From Neobacillus sp. WH10 (GTDB taxonomy: Bacteria > Bacillota > Bacilli > Bacillales > Cytobacillaceae): a stretch of 64,000 nucleotides of DNA. Below, one piece after another: positions 27,582 through 36,517 of this stretch (position 1 is its first letter; each line of letters begins with the position of its first letter). The position numbers and the translations under genes are program-made. The stretch is from assembly GCF_030123405.1 (NCBI RefSeq), contig NZ_CP126110.1, positions 4,588,001 to 4,652,000 of the forward strand, read 5' to 3'. Under the pieces are notes generated by a model. The model worked only from the letters and a program-made list of their open reading frames with translations. It ran no database searches and was not told the DNA's origin.

Positions 27582-28390
27582 AGAAATCTCCTTCTTCTTA
27601 AAAACAGGATCGAAACGGAAAACATAATCACTAAGTAAGCAATCATGTAGCCGATTAACATGCCCCAGCCGGCACCTGATTGGAATAGGTGAACAACCCC
27701 ATCGTACGTGCCGCCAAATATCGCGCCGCTGTCCCATTGAATGATTAAAAAGATACGTAAAAACTCAGCTGGGTTTAAGACCATCGCTAGTTTCATTAGC
27801 GGGTCAATCATTGGGTAGGGAACAAGACCTAAAATGGCAATTAAAGCGGTTGGCCAAATCATTATAAGGAAGAACCAGATGGAAACAGACGATATTAATG
27901 CCTTCCATCTTGTTTGCGCCACTGTTCCAAGTAGTAAACCAAGAATTAAAAATACATAGATCAAGAGGAGAGAAAAGAGATAGATTCCCAGTATCCATGG
28001 CAGCGATAACTGGATACCTGTTGTCAAACCAATCGCCATGCTGATCCCAAAGCTAAATGTGAACACAGCCGCCTGTGCCGTAATCAGACCGGCAAATTTC
28101 CCAAAAAAATAGGCGGGAATACTGACAGGATACGTACAGAGGAGCTTCCACTGCCCACTTTCTAATTCATTTGTAATCGAAAAGGAACCGATAATCAGCA
28201 TGAACAACGGCAGTAAATAGAGCAGGATATTGACAATCGTTCCCGTGACATTCGTAAAGCTGGAAAGGCCTGCATTATTTCGTTCAAGTAAAAACAACAG
28301 CGAAAACACTAGCACCCAAAGGATTAGAAATAGATAGTAGGAACGCTGCCTCGTCATTGTCTTCCATTCAGAAAGCCATAAGTTTCTCAT
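27578..28390 (-). CDS. nosY: ABC-2 type permease, NosY-like
   Basis: A protein of about 270 residues with six membrane segments and the ABC-2 pattern of a cytoplasmic N-terminus (MRNLWLSEWKTMTRQRSYYL), then SITNELESGQWKLLCTYPVS in the first cytoplasmic loop. I favour the ATG at 28390 (GAAAGGATG upstream); two earlier ATGs are in frame. It pairs with the NosF-like ATPase. A hairpin sits directly upstream, so this pair may have a separate promoter from nosDL. Confidence 0.8.
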   Translation of the reverse strand: MRNLWLSEWKTMTRQRSYYLFLILWVLVFSLLFLLERNNAGLSSFTNVTGTIVNILLYLLPLFMLIIGSFSITNELESGQWKLLCTYPVSIPAYFFGKFAGLITAQAAVFTFSFGISMAIGLTTGIQLSLPWILGIYLFSLLLIYVFLILGLLLGTVAQTRWKALISSVSIWFFLIMIWPTALIAILGLVPYPMIDPLMKLAMVLNPAEFLRIFLIIQWDSGAIFGGTYDGVVHLFQSGAGWGMLIGYMIAYLVIMFSVSILFLRRRRFL

Positions 28391-28407
28391 CGTTTGCATC
28401 CTTTCAA

Positions 28408-28441
28408 GCAAAAAGACAATCTTAATGGACTGTCTTTTTGC
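28408..28441 (-). terminator. Hairpin between nosL and nosY
   Basis: GCAAAAAGACA and TGTCTTTTTGC are perfect complements around a 12-nt loop. It works as a terminator in either direction, and lies 235 nt after nosL and 18 nt before nosY. Confidence 0.6.
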
Positions 28442-28676
28442 ACTAATCTTTCTTAAATTTTGGCTGTTTTCATAAACATTGTTGGATGGATTATATCAAG
28501 TTCAGATTCTTCAAATTTACATTTTTAATATAAATTTTACTCCAACAATAAATTTAAATAATATATATGTCGACTTAACCCGTCTTTCGGAGATTTTAGG
28601 ATTTTATCGGCGAATTTGAAGGCTCTAAACCGCGGATCTAAAAAAACAATATTTTAGAATAAGCCATCGTTTTTCA

Positions 28677-29234
28677 TCAATGCTTATCCTCAGAATGTTC
28701 CTTCTCCATGCCGTCGTGTCCGTCTTGCATGTTCATTTTCCCCTTCATTTTTTCCTTCATTTCTTTAACCATTTCCTCATTCTTTTCCCATGAATGGTTC
28801 TCCAACTTGTCATAAGTTAATAGGCTGCCGCCATGTTGATCGATAAAAGCTTGCGCATCTTTTTTTTCTGTAAAAGAGATGACATTATAGGCCATTGGTG
28901 TTTTGATTGGCTTGTCATACACATATGAAGCCTTTTTTGCTTCAATCCATTCCTTGGAATCATAGTCTTTAACAAATGAGTCGGCTACTTTCTTGTCACT
29001 ATTTTCCTTCAGCCATTTGTACATGCAGCCGATATCATCAAATACCATGGATTTTCCGTTTTCAAGAATAATTTCAGTAGCAAACTGGTCATCTTTTACA
29101 GCCATATGACAGTTTTCACATTTATCTGTTTTTTCATTGATGGCCACTGGTTTAACATCCTTTTTGCCACAGCCGGCGATGACAAATAAGGATAGGATGG
29201 CAATTAAGCATGATTTTAGTAATTTTTGTTTCAA
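28677..29234 (-). CDS. nosL: NosL copper-binding lipoprotein
   Basis: A 185-residue lipoprotein. The signal peptide ends in a lipobox (VIAGC, Cys21). The NosL core has KCENCHMAVKDDQFATEI, whose Cys and Met residues bind Cu(I), and a second conserved part SFTEKKDAQAFIDQHGG. The C-terminus is a Met/Lys/His-rich tail of about 30 residues. It is thought to deliver copper to NosZ. It overlaps the stop of nosD. Confidence 0.9.
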   Translation of the reverse strand: MKQKLLKSCLIAILSLFVIAGCGKKDVKPVAINEKTDKCENCHMAVKDDQFATEIILENGKSMVFDDIGCMYKWLKENSDKKVADSFVKDYDSKEWIEAKKASYVYDKPIKTPMAYNVISFTEKKDAQAFIDQHGGSLLTYDKLENHSWEKNEEMVKEMKEKMKGKMNMQDGHDGMEKEHSEDKH

Positions 29235-30511
29235 TTTCTTTTCCTCCCAAAATAAATTAATAGTAGACTAACGATAATCATGGCAAGGCAGATCACCCAA
29301 AAGACAGTCTGTTTCTGTTCGGGTTGTTGCTGGTTGTTTAAGTCATTGTTCATTAATGGTTCTTGATCGGTTACAAGAAGGTGTTCGGGACTTTTTAGCA
29401 GTTTTTGCAGCAGAGTCATCCCCGGATGTTGAAAGAATAGCTGATAAGGCGGTGTTTCTCTTGCTAGATTAAGAAAAAACGGATCGGCACTGTGAGGCAG
29501 ATTGCTTTTTCCATCACCGTCAGTATCAAGCTTCATAGCGGCATCCCAATAATTGTTTTGAATTGTATTATTGGCAGCGTCCGTAGCTTGAAAATCGTTT
29601 ACATTGCTGATAAAGGCATTGCCCTCAATCACATTTTTCTCAATTCGATTCATTTGTGTGCCAATAAAATTGGCGGCAATTTCGTTGCCTGTAATTTCAT
29701 TCCCGCTCGAATCTTCGATAAACATCCCAACCCGGTTATCGGAAATGCGATTGTGATTAATCGTGGAATCATGGACATCAAAGAGAAGCAGACCCTGAGC
29801 GTTCACATTTTGATTATTTTCCAGCAGCTGATTATCCGCAATGACGGAATAGTTCGTCCCCATCACCATCGCACCGGTATAATTCCGTGTTGATCGATTA
29901 TTCTTTGCGGTTATATAATCAGAAAACATCACATGGAGTCCATACCTTGAATCACTGATGGTATTACCACTAAACGTGTTATAGTGGCTATCTTCCATAT
30001 AAAAGCCATCCTGGACGTGATCAATCTTGATTTCTTCAAACGTATTATGATGGGATTCCCAAAGTTCAAAACCATTTCCCTTGCCGTATCCAGATAGTCT
30101 AATATTTCGGAAATTTGTTTGTTCAACATTTTCGAGGTTTATTCCGGATTTCCTTATTTTCAGCGTTATATCCTCGAGCTGATGATTCTTCCCGCTTATT
30201 TTTACCGCAGCTGAACTTTTATCTTGTTTACAGCTCAGAATCTGGATCCCTTTAACGGTCACATTTTTCCCCTTAATAGTAATGGCTGGTTTAGCATTAC
30301 AAGCTTTAAGAATGGTTCCTTTCTCTCCCGCCAGCACAATCGGCTTTTTTAGAACAATCGGTTCCTGATAGGTACCAGCAGCCAGCTTCAGTGTTCCGCC
30401 AGCTGGAACAGCATCGATTTGTGACTGAAGGGATATATCTGCAGACGTCTCCTTTCCTCCTACTAAACTAATCATCCCCACAAATAAAATCAGTTTCAGT
30501 AAAACTTTCAT
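29231..30511 (-). CDS. nosD: NosD, periplasmic-type beta-helix protein for nitrous oxide reductase maturation
   Basis: A 426-residue protein with an N-terminal signal peptide, a long right-handed beta-helix of repeats such as NTFSGNTISDSRYGLHVMFS and NNTIQNNYWD, and a C-terminal membrane anchor (VICLAMIIVSLLLIYFG). The LHVMFSD and NYWDA motifs fit NosD (carbohydrate-binding/sugar-hydrolase repeats, CASH). It works with NosFY in assembling the CuZ site. NosZ, normally just upstream, is missing; the gene upstream is a CtaG-like protein. Confidence 0.9.
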   Translation of the reverse strand: MKVLLKLILFVGMISLVGGKETSADISLQSQIDAVPAGGTLKLAAGTYQEPIVLKKPIVLAGEKGTILKACNAKPAITIKGKNVTVKGIQILSCKQDKSSAAVKISGKNHQLEDITLKIRKSGINLENVEQTNFRNIRLSGYGKGNGFELWESHHNTFEEIKIDHVQDGFYMEDSHYNTFSGNTISDSRYGLHVMFSDYITAKNNRSTRNYTGAMVMGTNYSVIADNQLLENNQNVNAQGLLLFDVHDSTINHNRISDNRVGMFIEDSSGNEITGNEIAANFIGTQMNRIEKNVIEGNAFISNVNDFQATDAANNTIQNNYWDAAMKLDTDGDGKSNLPHSADPFFLNLARETPPYQLFFQHPGMTLLQKLLKSPEHLLVTDQEPLMNNDLNNQQQPEQKQTVFWVICLAMIIVSLLLIYFGRKRN

Positions 30512-30740
30512 ATCAATTATTTCCTTCCTGGGAACATTAAAGATTGCTACATGGTCAGGCTATTTTTTATTTAAAGGGGTTGGATTTTGTAACAAGTACT
30601 AAGGTAAACGATATGGTGGATTTTTCCTATGACTCAGAGGGGCTATTTTTTTACCATATTTGAAAATTCTTTGGCAAAATTCCTTTGATTTTAGTTAAGT
30701 TAGAGGGATTTATGTAAAGAAAAAAGGAGGAGATAGTTTG

Positions 30741-31523
30741 TTACCCATTTCTCCCCAAGTCACGCACCTGCACTTTTTTTCCAACACGAAACGTTACAAA
30801 TAATGCCAATTCATGCATTCCTACCATGAGGATTCCCGCCATTATTTGATCAAATTTAGTATTGAATGGATAAGGAAGTATAGTTAAAGAACGTAAGTCG
30901 ACGGGGCTTATGCAAAGAGTTGCGGTCATTTGGGTATGAAGAGGATTATTCAGTCCACCAATAAAGGCAGTTAAGATGAAAAAGATACAAGCAGGTAACA
31001 ATAATAGTCCACTCAAAAAGGCATAACGTTTATTCTGCTCCTTGCCAATTGGACGCCACATACTAAATGACATGACCAAAAGTACGAATAGAAATCCATT
31101 ATGAACAAATGAATTTTGCGAAAGAAACGCAAAAACTACCGGCAAATGATACATCAAGAATAGAGCTGCAAATGTAAACAGGGCAGCCTTCGGAGGAAGG
31201 AATAATTTATTTAATCCTTTCACTATTTTAGGGAAAGAGTCCGGGATTCCTAACAGAATAAGAGGAGGGATGATGAAAAATATAATACTCATTTGGATCA
31301 TATGCAAACTGAAGGATAAATGACTAATAGCTGATAAAGGGCTGCCAATGGTTACGTATATTATGCCTAAACAGAGGAAGAACAGCAGGGGTTGTTTATG
31401 ATGGATTTTAATGTTCGTAAAGGACAGTAATAAGAATGCATATAATGTACCAACACATATTAGACCCGCTAATAAGGGCGTATTCCACACCAATTGACCT
31501 TCCAGCCATACAGCATAGAACAT
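30741..31523 (-). CDS. CtaG-like (caa3_CtaG) membrane protein
   Basis: A 260-residue protein with about seven membrane segments. The pattern SPLSAISHLSFSLHMIQMS, with paired histidines followed by PPLILLGIP, is the PF09678 caa3_CtaG signature; a distal HELALF segment is also typical. B. subtilis CtaG is needed for active cytochrome caa3. This copy is unlinked to oxidase genes and may serve copper handling near the nos genes. That is an inference. Confidence 0.8.
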   Translation of the reverse strand: MFYAVWLEGQLVWNTPLLAGLICVGTLYAFLLLSFTNIKIHHKQPLLFFLCLGIIYVTIGSPLSAISHLSFSLHMIQMSIIFFIIPPLILLGIPDSFPKIVKGLNKLFLPPKAALFTFAALFLMYHLPVVFAFLSQNSFVHNGFLFVLLVMSFSMWRPIGKEQNKRYAFLSGLLLLPACIFFILTAFIGGLNNPLHTQMTATLCISPVDLRSLTILPYPFNTKFDQIMAGILMVGMHELALFVTFRVGKKVQVRDLGRNG

Positions 31524-31653
31524 GAAAAATCTTTCCCCCTTTTGTTTGGAATCATTTAACTAACCTTAAAATGTATGCAACGTTAAGGGATTTATGACAA
31601 AAACAAAGCTCTAACACATTTAAGCACTATTAAAAACTACGAAATAAAAACAA

Positions 31654-31716
31654 ACACTCCTTCTTTTTACTATAGAAGGAGTGTATTTAATGGAAATGGT
31701 GTCAGGCACCATTTCC
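31654..31716. repeat. Double-hairpin repeat, copy A
   Basis: ACACTCCTTCT/AGAAGGAGTGT is followed by GGAAATGGTG-TCAGG-CACCATTTCC-type palindrome. A second copy of about 60 bp is at 35514-35575. Both lie just downstream of minus-strand genes and could act as terminators. GGTGTCAGGCACC is a common Bacillaceae intergenic word. Confidence 0.7.
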
Positions 31717-31738
31717 CCTATTTCTATTATGCTTACCT

Positions 31739-33052
31739 TTATCCGACCTGCTTAATCGGCGTTGAATCCATATTTCTTAATATCCGATAAATTTCTAGAA
31801 GTAGAATATTTAACCCCAGCCATACTCCTCCGAAAACGCAGCCTGCAGCAACATCACTTGGGAGCTCGATATTAAAATATAAACGACTGATGGCTATTAG
31901 AATTAACAAAACCAAAACCGCTATCGGAATAACAGTATGAACCCATACCTTTCTGCTATGACGCACAAAGAGAAATACGGCAAAACCGTAAATGACAATC
32001 GTCATGAGCAACTGTTCACTCGGAAAGCTATGAAACAGATTATCCATCATCGATTGATTAACAGGTGAGAGCTTGTGAAAAATTTTCCTTAAGCTTTCCT
32101 CATAGATCTCGCCGCCACCTGCCACAAGACAAAGAGACAAAAATTCTATACGCTTATCACGACCTTTCCATAAAATCCAAAACACTGTAAGAGTAATCAA
32201 CAAAAGGTGTACCTGTCTGGAACCCATGAGTAAGAAAATCCGCATAGTCTCGGTCCAGTCTTTACTAAAAGTTAATGAAACCAACAAATTGACAATTTCA
32301 TTAAAGTCCGAGAATTCTCCCGCAAGGAAATCTTGGATCATCCCTATCATTAAGATAATTAGACCTAAGGTCAGCGCCGCAGTTATCCCTAAAAGAAGTC
32401 CTACCCGTCTTCGGGAATGGAATATATTCAAAGTGATATTCAATGCTCTTACTGCTGCGTCTTTCAACTCCAATTTGTACTTTCTAATGATAAAGACAGC
32501 GATCATCAATATTGCAGCAATGATCCCCCCGATAATGAGGTATGTTTTAATAGAACTGTGAAACTGCTCCCACTGGGGACCTAGTATCTTGCCAAGCGTA
32601 ATAAATGTTGTCACCCAAATAAATGCACCACTATAGGCAAACAGCGCAAATTTCCGAAATGGAAGCCTTGTTATTCCTGAAAAATAACCAGTGATATGTC
32701 TGACTCCAGGGATAAAATAGGCGATAATCAGCAACTTATTTCCATGCTTGCTATACCATTGTGACGTTTTTTCAATTCTTTCCGGTCCCAAATGAAAACG
32801 ATGTCCGTATTTTACAAAAAAGGGTTTTCCTAATTTAAACCCGATCCAATAGGATAATGTCATTCCCGTACAAGCTCCCGCTCCTGCCATTAAGATGCTT
32901 ACGAGCCAATTTAGATGACCTTGAAAAACCAAAAACCCACTGTAACTCATAAGGACTTCTCCCGGTAATGGGAAAGCAATTAATTCAAGAAATAAGGCCG
33001 CAAAAAGGACAATATACCCGTACTGATCGATATATGCTGTATAATTGCTCAA
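31739..33052 (-). CDS. DedA family protein fused to a degenerate PAP2 domain
   Basis: A 437-residue membrane protein. Residues 1-200 form a DedA/VTT domain (FPLPGEVLMSYSGFLVFQG, then FIPGVRHITGYFSGITRLP). From about residue 215 a PAP2-type six-helix domain follows. The PAP2 catalytic motifs are altered: PSEQ stands where PSGH is expected, and SRLYFNIELPSDVAAG has Glu in the place of the second catalytic His. The fusion itself is known in Bacillaceae. Loss of both histidines suggests the PAP2 part is not a phosphatase. DedA proteins act in undecaprenyl phosphate or phospholipid recycling. Confidence 0.85.
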   Translation of the reverse strand: MSNYTAYIDQYGYIVLFAALFLELIAFPLPGEVLMSYSGFLVFQGHLNWLVSILMAGAGACTGMTLSYWIGFKLGKPFFVKYGHRFHLGPERIEKTSQWYSKHGNKLLIIAYFIPGVRHITGYFSGITRLPFRKFALFAYSGAFIWVTTFITLGKILGPQWEQFHSSIKTYLIIGGIIAAILMIAVFIIRKYKLELKDAAVRALNITLNIFHSRRRVGLLLGITAALTLGLIILMIGMIQDFLAGEFSDFNEIVNLLVSLTFSKDWTETMRIFLLMGSRQVHLLLITLTVFWILWKGRDKRIEFLSLCLVAGGGEIYEESLRKIFHKLSPVNQSMMDNLFHSFPSEQLLMTIVIYGFAVFLFVRHSRKVWVHTVIPIAVLVLLILIAISRLYFNIELPSDVAAGCVFGGVWLGLNILLLEIYRILRNMDSTPIKQVG

Positions 33053-33133
33053 GGTTGTCCTCCTTTTTGTTACTATTATGCCCTAGCTCTATGAAAAAAA
33101 TTGGGCAGCATAACTAATTCAAACGTCATGCAT

Positions 33134-33247
33134 TTAGTCTGATAGCAAAGGACTTGCCTTTATAATCCTTCTGATCATTCCCCAGCCGCTGTCCCGCATC
33201 AGTACCGTTGGTAAAATGATATAAACTAGAAATAAAAGGGCTACCAT
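33134..33247 (-). CDS. Possible small membrane peptide
   Basis: A 37-codon frame from ATG 33247: MVALLFLVYIILPTVLMRDS then GWGMIRRIIKASPLLSD. It has one hydrophobic span and a basic tail, and lies 17 nt after the kinase stop. No good ribosome site is visible, so it may equally be a fragment. I do not recognise it. Confidence 0.25.
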   Translation of the reverse strand: MVALLFLVYIILPTVLMRDSGWGMIRRIIKASPLLSD

Positions 33248-33263
33248 ATGATTAGAATATTGT

Positions 33264-34640
33264 TCATTTGAAAGGCAGGTTCCCTTTAGGTAAGTACAAT
33301 TCAACTTCCGTTCCTACTCCTTCGGTACTTTTTACTTTAATTTCTCCATGATGCTGTTTCATAATATTTTTGGCTATTGACAGACCCAGACCTGTTCCTC
33401 CCGTCTCCCGGCTTCTAGCCTTGTCCACACGGTAAAAACGTTCAAAAATATTAACTATTTCAGACTCAGGTATGCCAATCCCGTAATCTTTCACCATAAT
33501 GACCATAAATTCTTCCTTTTCCTCTAAATACACATCGATTTTCTCCGAACTGTATTTAATGGCATTATCAATTAAAATGATGATTGCCTGCTTTAGCTTT
33601 AATTCTTCAGCAATGGCGGTAATAGAAGCTTTCTGACAATGGAGGTCAATTTCCCTCTTATAAGCACTTTTCAGCTGTTTACGTATATTCTCGCACAGGG
33701 CTACTAAATTGATTGATTTCGTTTCTAACAGATTACCTGATTCTGTATCGGCTAAATCGAGAAATTTTTCTGTCATTCTTTGTATTCTCGTAGCTTCTGA
33801 ATGAATGGATTCAATGGCATCATGGGCAACCTCTTCATTCCGTGTCCCACGTCTTAACAAAAGATCTGCATAGCTTTTAATCACCGTTAGCGGGGTCTTT
33901 AATTCATGCGAAGCGTCTGAAATAAATTGCTTCTGTTTTTCCAGGTTTGCCTCCAGTCTTTCAATCATTCGATTAAACGTTACCGCTAATTTTTGCAGTT
34001 CATCCTTTGTTTCATGTTGGATGACAATTTTTTTAGGGATCCCACTTTGCTCTATGTCCTCCATCGTATTAATCATATTTGAAATTGGTCTCATAATCAG
34101 ATTGGACAGCCACCTGCCCCCCAGCAGGGATAATACCGCTCCTAAAATCGTACAAAAAATAAGAATAGAAAGTAATAAGTCCTTTCCCAATTCCAATCCG
34201 GTTAATTTCTCTCCGAACTCAAGTGTGCCTGTAATCTGCCCGTCTGCTTGGATTGGTACCCTGACAATCGCAATTTGTTCTTCTTGATTTTTTAACCTAA
34301 CTGCACGCCTCTCCGTCCCTTTTTCACTAGCAAATTGCGGCTTTATTTTTGCGGCCAAGTGCGTATCATTTGTTACTTGGTTAACAATTTTTCCGTCAGG
34401 TTGAATGATCCTAATAAAAGAATGAGGCGTCAGATATGGGGTTAATTTTTCTTTAATAGCTGCAGGAGTATCATCCTGATTTAACTTCTTTATCAATTGG
34501 CCTGCCTTTTGAAAAAGGGTATTATCCTCCATATTGACCGTAATATTCAAAAACGAAAAAAAGACTACTGTGTTTACAGCAATTAACACACAAAGTATCC
34601 ATGCGGTTGTGATCAGATTAATTTTGGTCGTAATCTTCAT
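33264..34640 (-). CDS. OmpR-type sensor histidine kinase
   Basis: A 458-residue kinase with two membrane helices (about residues 10-32 and 150-172) around an extracytoplasmic sensor domain, then HAMP (SNLIMRPISNMINTMEDIEQ). The HisKA site is FISDASHELKTPLTVIKSYA. HATPase motifs include N-box IILIDNAIKYS, G1 KDYGIGIPES and G2 GTGLGLSIAKNI. It starts 4 nt after its response regulator. The stimulus is unknown. Neighbours are membrane proteins (DedA-PAP2, CmpB-like), which hints at envelope stress. Confidence 0.93.
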   Translation of the reverse strand: MKITTKINLITTAWILCVLIAVNTVVFFSFLNITVNMEDNTLFQKAGQLIKKLNQDDTPAAIKEKLTPYLTPHSFIRIIQPDGKIVNQVTNDTHLAAKIKPQFASEKGTERRAVRLKNQEEQIAIVRVPIQADGQITGTLEFGEKLTGLELGKDLLLSILIFCTILGAVLSLLGGRWLSNLIMRPISNMINTMEDIEQSGIPKKIVIQHETKDELQKLAVTFNRMIERLEANLEKQKQFISDASHELKTPLTVIKSYADLLLRRGTRNEEVAHDAIESIHSEATRIQRMTEKFLDLADTESGNLLETKSINLVALCENIRKQLKSAYKREIDLHCQKASITAIAEELKLKQAIIILIDNAIKYSSEKIDVYLEEKEEFMVIMVKDYGIGIPESEIVNIFERFYRVDKARSRETGGTGLGLSIAKNIMKQHHGEIKVKSTEGVGTEVELYLPKGNLPFK

Positions 34641-34643
34641 TTG

Positions 34644-35342
34644 CTACTTCTCCCTTATTGTATATCCAATCCCCCTGATCGTCTGAATAATGGTAGGGTC
34701 TGAAAAGCCTTCTTCGATTTTCTTTCGTAAATGTCTGATAAACACATCAATTACATTTGTTTCCCCTTCGTATTCATAGCCCCACACATGAAAAATAATA
34801 TTTTCACGTGTGACAATTTTATTTTTATTTGTAAGCAAATAGGCTAACAAATCAAATTCCTTGGGCGTTAAGGTAATCGAAACCCTACCCCTGATCACCT
34901 CTCTTGTATCAAGGTTTACGGTTAAATCCCTTATGGATAACAGAGTTTCTTCAGGCTGCTGCGCCTTAATAACAATGGAATTCTGACGCAGACATGACCG
35001 AATTCTTGCCAATACTTCCTCCATTTCAAATGGCTTAGTAATATAATCATTTGCTCCTAGATCAAGTCCAGATACCTTATCCATAGTCATGTTCCGGGCC
35101 GTTAGTAGGATGACAGGCAGCAGGTTATTCTCTACTCGTATTTTTCTCAACACTTCAATCCCGTTCATTTCTGGCAGCATGACATCCAATAGGACTAAAT
35201 CCAATTTATCGTTCAATGCGGCTTGCAATCCTGACTTACCGTCATAGGCAACAACCACATCATAGCCTTCAAATTCAAGTTCAATCTTTAAAATTTTTGC
35301 GATTTGTTTTTCATCCTCAACAACTAAAATTCGCTTATTAAT
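34644..35342 (-). CDS. OmpR family response regulator, probable ATT start
   Basis: A 232-residue regulator if started at the ATT codon at 35342. The visible receiver then begins INKRILVVEDEKQIAKILKI, giving the acidic pair (EDE) that the fold needs; phosphoacceptor Asp is in LVLLDVMLPEMNG. The wHTH has LTPKEFDLLAYLLTN and RGIGYTIR. AAGGAGGG lies 7 nt before this ATT, and a TAA is upstream. The first conventional start (GTG at 35258) would remove beta-1 and the acidic pair. It is co-transcribed with the kinase. Confidence 0.85.
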   Translation of the reverse strand: MNKRILVVEDEKQIAKILKIELEFEGYDVVVAYDGKSGLQAALNDKLDLVLLDVMLPEMNGIEVLRKIRVENNLLPVILLTARNMTMDKVSGLDLGANDYITKPFEMEEVLARIRSCLRQNSIVIKAQQPEETLLSIRDLTVNLDTREVIRGRVSITLTPKEFDLLAYLLTNKNKIVTRENIIFHVWGYEYEGETNVIDVFIRHLRKKIEEGFSDPTIIQTIRGIGYTIREK

Positions 35343-35513
35343 AATAAGCCCTCCTTTTTAGTGTCTATCCCAAGGCGGGGAATTCAAAATATTATGTGAG
35401 TAATCCTCTTCTACAATGTAGCACTATTTTTTCCTATCATTCATATTTTCATTGAAATTTAATCATTTATGTATACTGCACTTCAAGAAACTAACTACTG
35501 ATAAACGCCAAAA

Positions 35514-35575
35514 ACTCCTTCTTTTTTACCATAGAAGGAGTGCATTTATTGCAAATGGTGTCAGGCACCATTTGC
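35514..35575. repeat. Double-hairpin repeat, copy B
   Basis: ACTCCTTCT/AGAAGGAGT is followed by GCAAATGGTG-TCAGG-CACCATTTGC-type palindrome, about 60 bp like the copy at 31654-31716. The second hairpin runs into the end of the CmpB-like gene and supplies its last codons and stop. Confidence 0.7.
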
Positions 35576-36124
35576 TAAATTTTGTAAGGTGTGTTTTCGA
35601 ATTGTTAATAGGAGATCAGCAAGGAAGTATAGTCCTGCCGTAACCCAGACCCATATCCAAAATGGTTCAATGACTCCATACATAAAAGCAATTGCAGGAT
35701 GAACCCATTTTAAACAAATAAGTGATAAGAACACCCAGCAGATGGAGAAGGGTAAACAGATATGACCATGAAGCTGCAACGGTGTATCTGAATAATCCCA
35801 CCATTGCTTATGGAACCATTTCTGTAGCATTGCCCCGCTTACATATTCGACAAGGGTCGGAATGAAAAGGCATAAAAAGATAGCGATAGCCCAGTTTGTA
35901 TCAGGTGAAATCAAATAAACCAAGAGTACCGGGGCAAAGCCGTACATCGGTTTAAAGGGGCCAAATAAAAAATTCTCTTTAAAAAATTCCCGGTTTGTAA
36001 AAAAGCTATAGCTATTTTCAAGCAACCAGCCAATGAACGAATACACCGTGAAATAAAACACAATAGCCGCAGCTCCATCAATAGTAAGAAATTCCGGATC
36101 TTGAATCACAAAGCTTAAAATCAT
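35561..36124 (-). CDS. Putative ABC-transporter-type membrane protein (CmpB/DUF1113, YmaC-like)
   Basis: A 187-residue protein with about five membrane segments. FYFTVYSFIGWLLENSYSFF and NREFFKENFLFGPFKPMYGF, then LHGHICLPFSICWVFL, are the hallmarks of PF06541. The family name suggests a transporter but there is no known role. The final residues LANGA and the TGA stop come from a dispersed repeat, so the natural C-terminus may have been replaced. It is on the minus strand with a 387-nt gap upstream. Confidence 0.75.
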   Translation of the reverse strand: MILSFVIQDPEFLTIDGAAAIVFYFTVYSFIGWLLENSYSFFTNREFFKENFLFGPFKPMYGFAPVLLVYLISPDTNWAIAIFLCLFIPTLVEYVSGAMLQKWFHKQWWDYSDTPLQLHGHICLPFSICWVFLSLICLKWVHPAIAFMYGVIEPFWIWVWVTAGLYFLADLLLTIRKHTLQNLANGA

Positions 36125-36511
36125 GGCTTAACCACCTTTCTTAAATGGTAAATTACCACAATAGGTTTAGCCACCAAGCCACCTAATATACCAAAAGCTT
36201 CCTTTATATTCACAAAAAATAGCCAGACATCAAGTAAGTTTTCTTGGTGTTGTTAGTGACCAAAATTAACACGGTAAACTAAGCATTAATATGCGATTTA
36301 ATCTTTTGTTTAAATTCTAAATTTACAAAGAAAACGATCATAACAACGATGCGTCAAAACAAATGAACATTATGTTGATTATACATCAATAAGTTTATTA
36401 TAATTGGTTTACCGTCGATAGAAATAAACAATAAATTAATCAGTTTTGTCTATTAATTAACACAACCATAGTTCAGGTTTATTTTTCGGACAAAAAGTTT
36501 ACTGGGGGTAT
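36125..36511. other. Divergent intergenic region upstream of the TetR gene
   Basis: AT-rich and without a gene. A plausible plus-strand promoter is TTGATT (36375-36380), an 18-nt spacer and TATAAT (36399-36404), about 110 nt before the TetR start. No clear palindromic operator was seen here. Confidence 0.4.
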
Positions 36512-36517
36512 GTGGAC

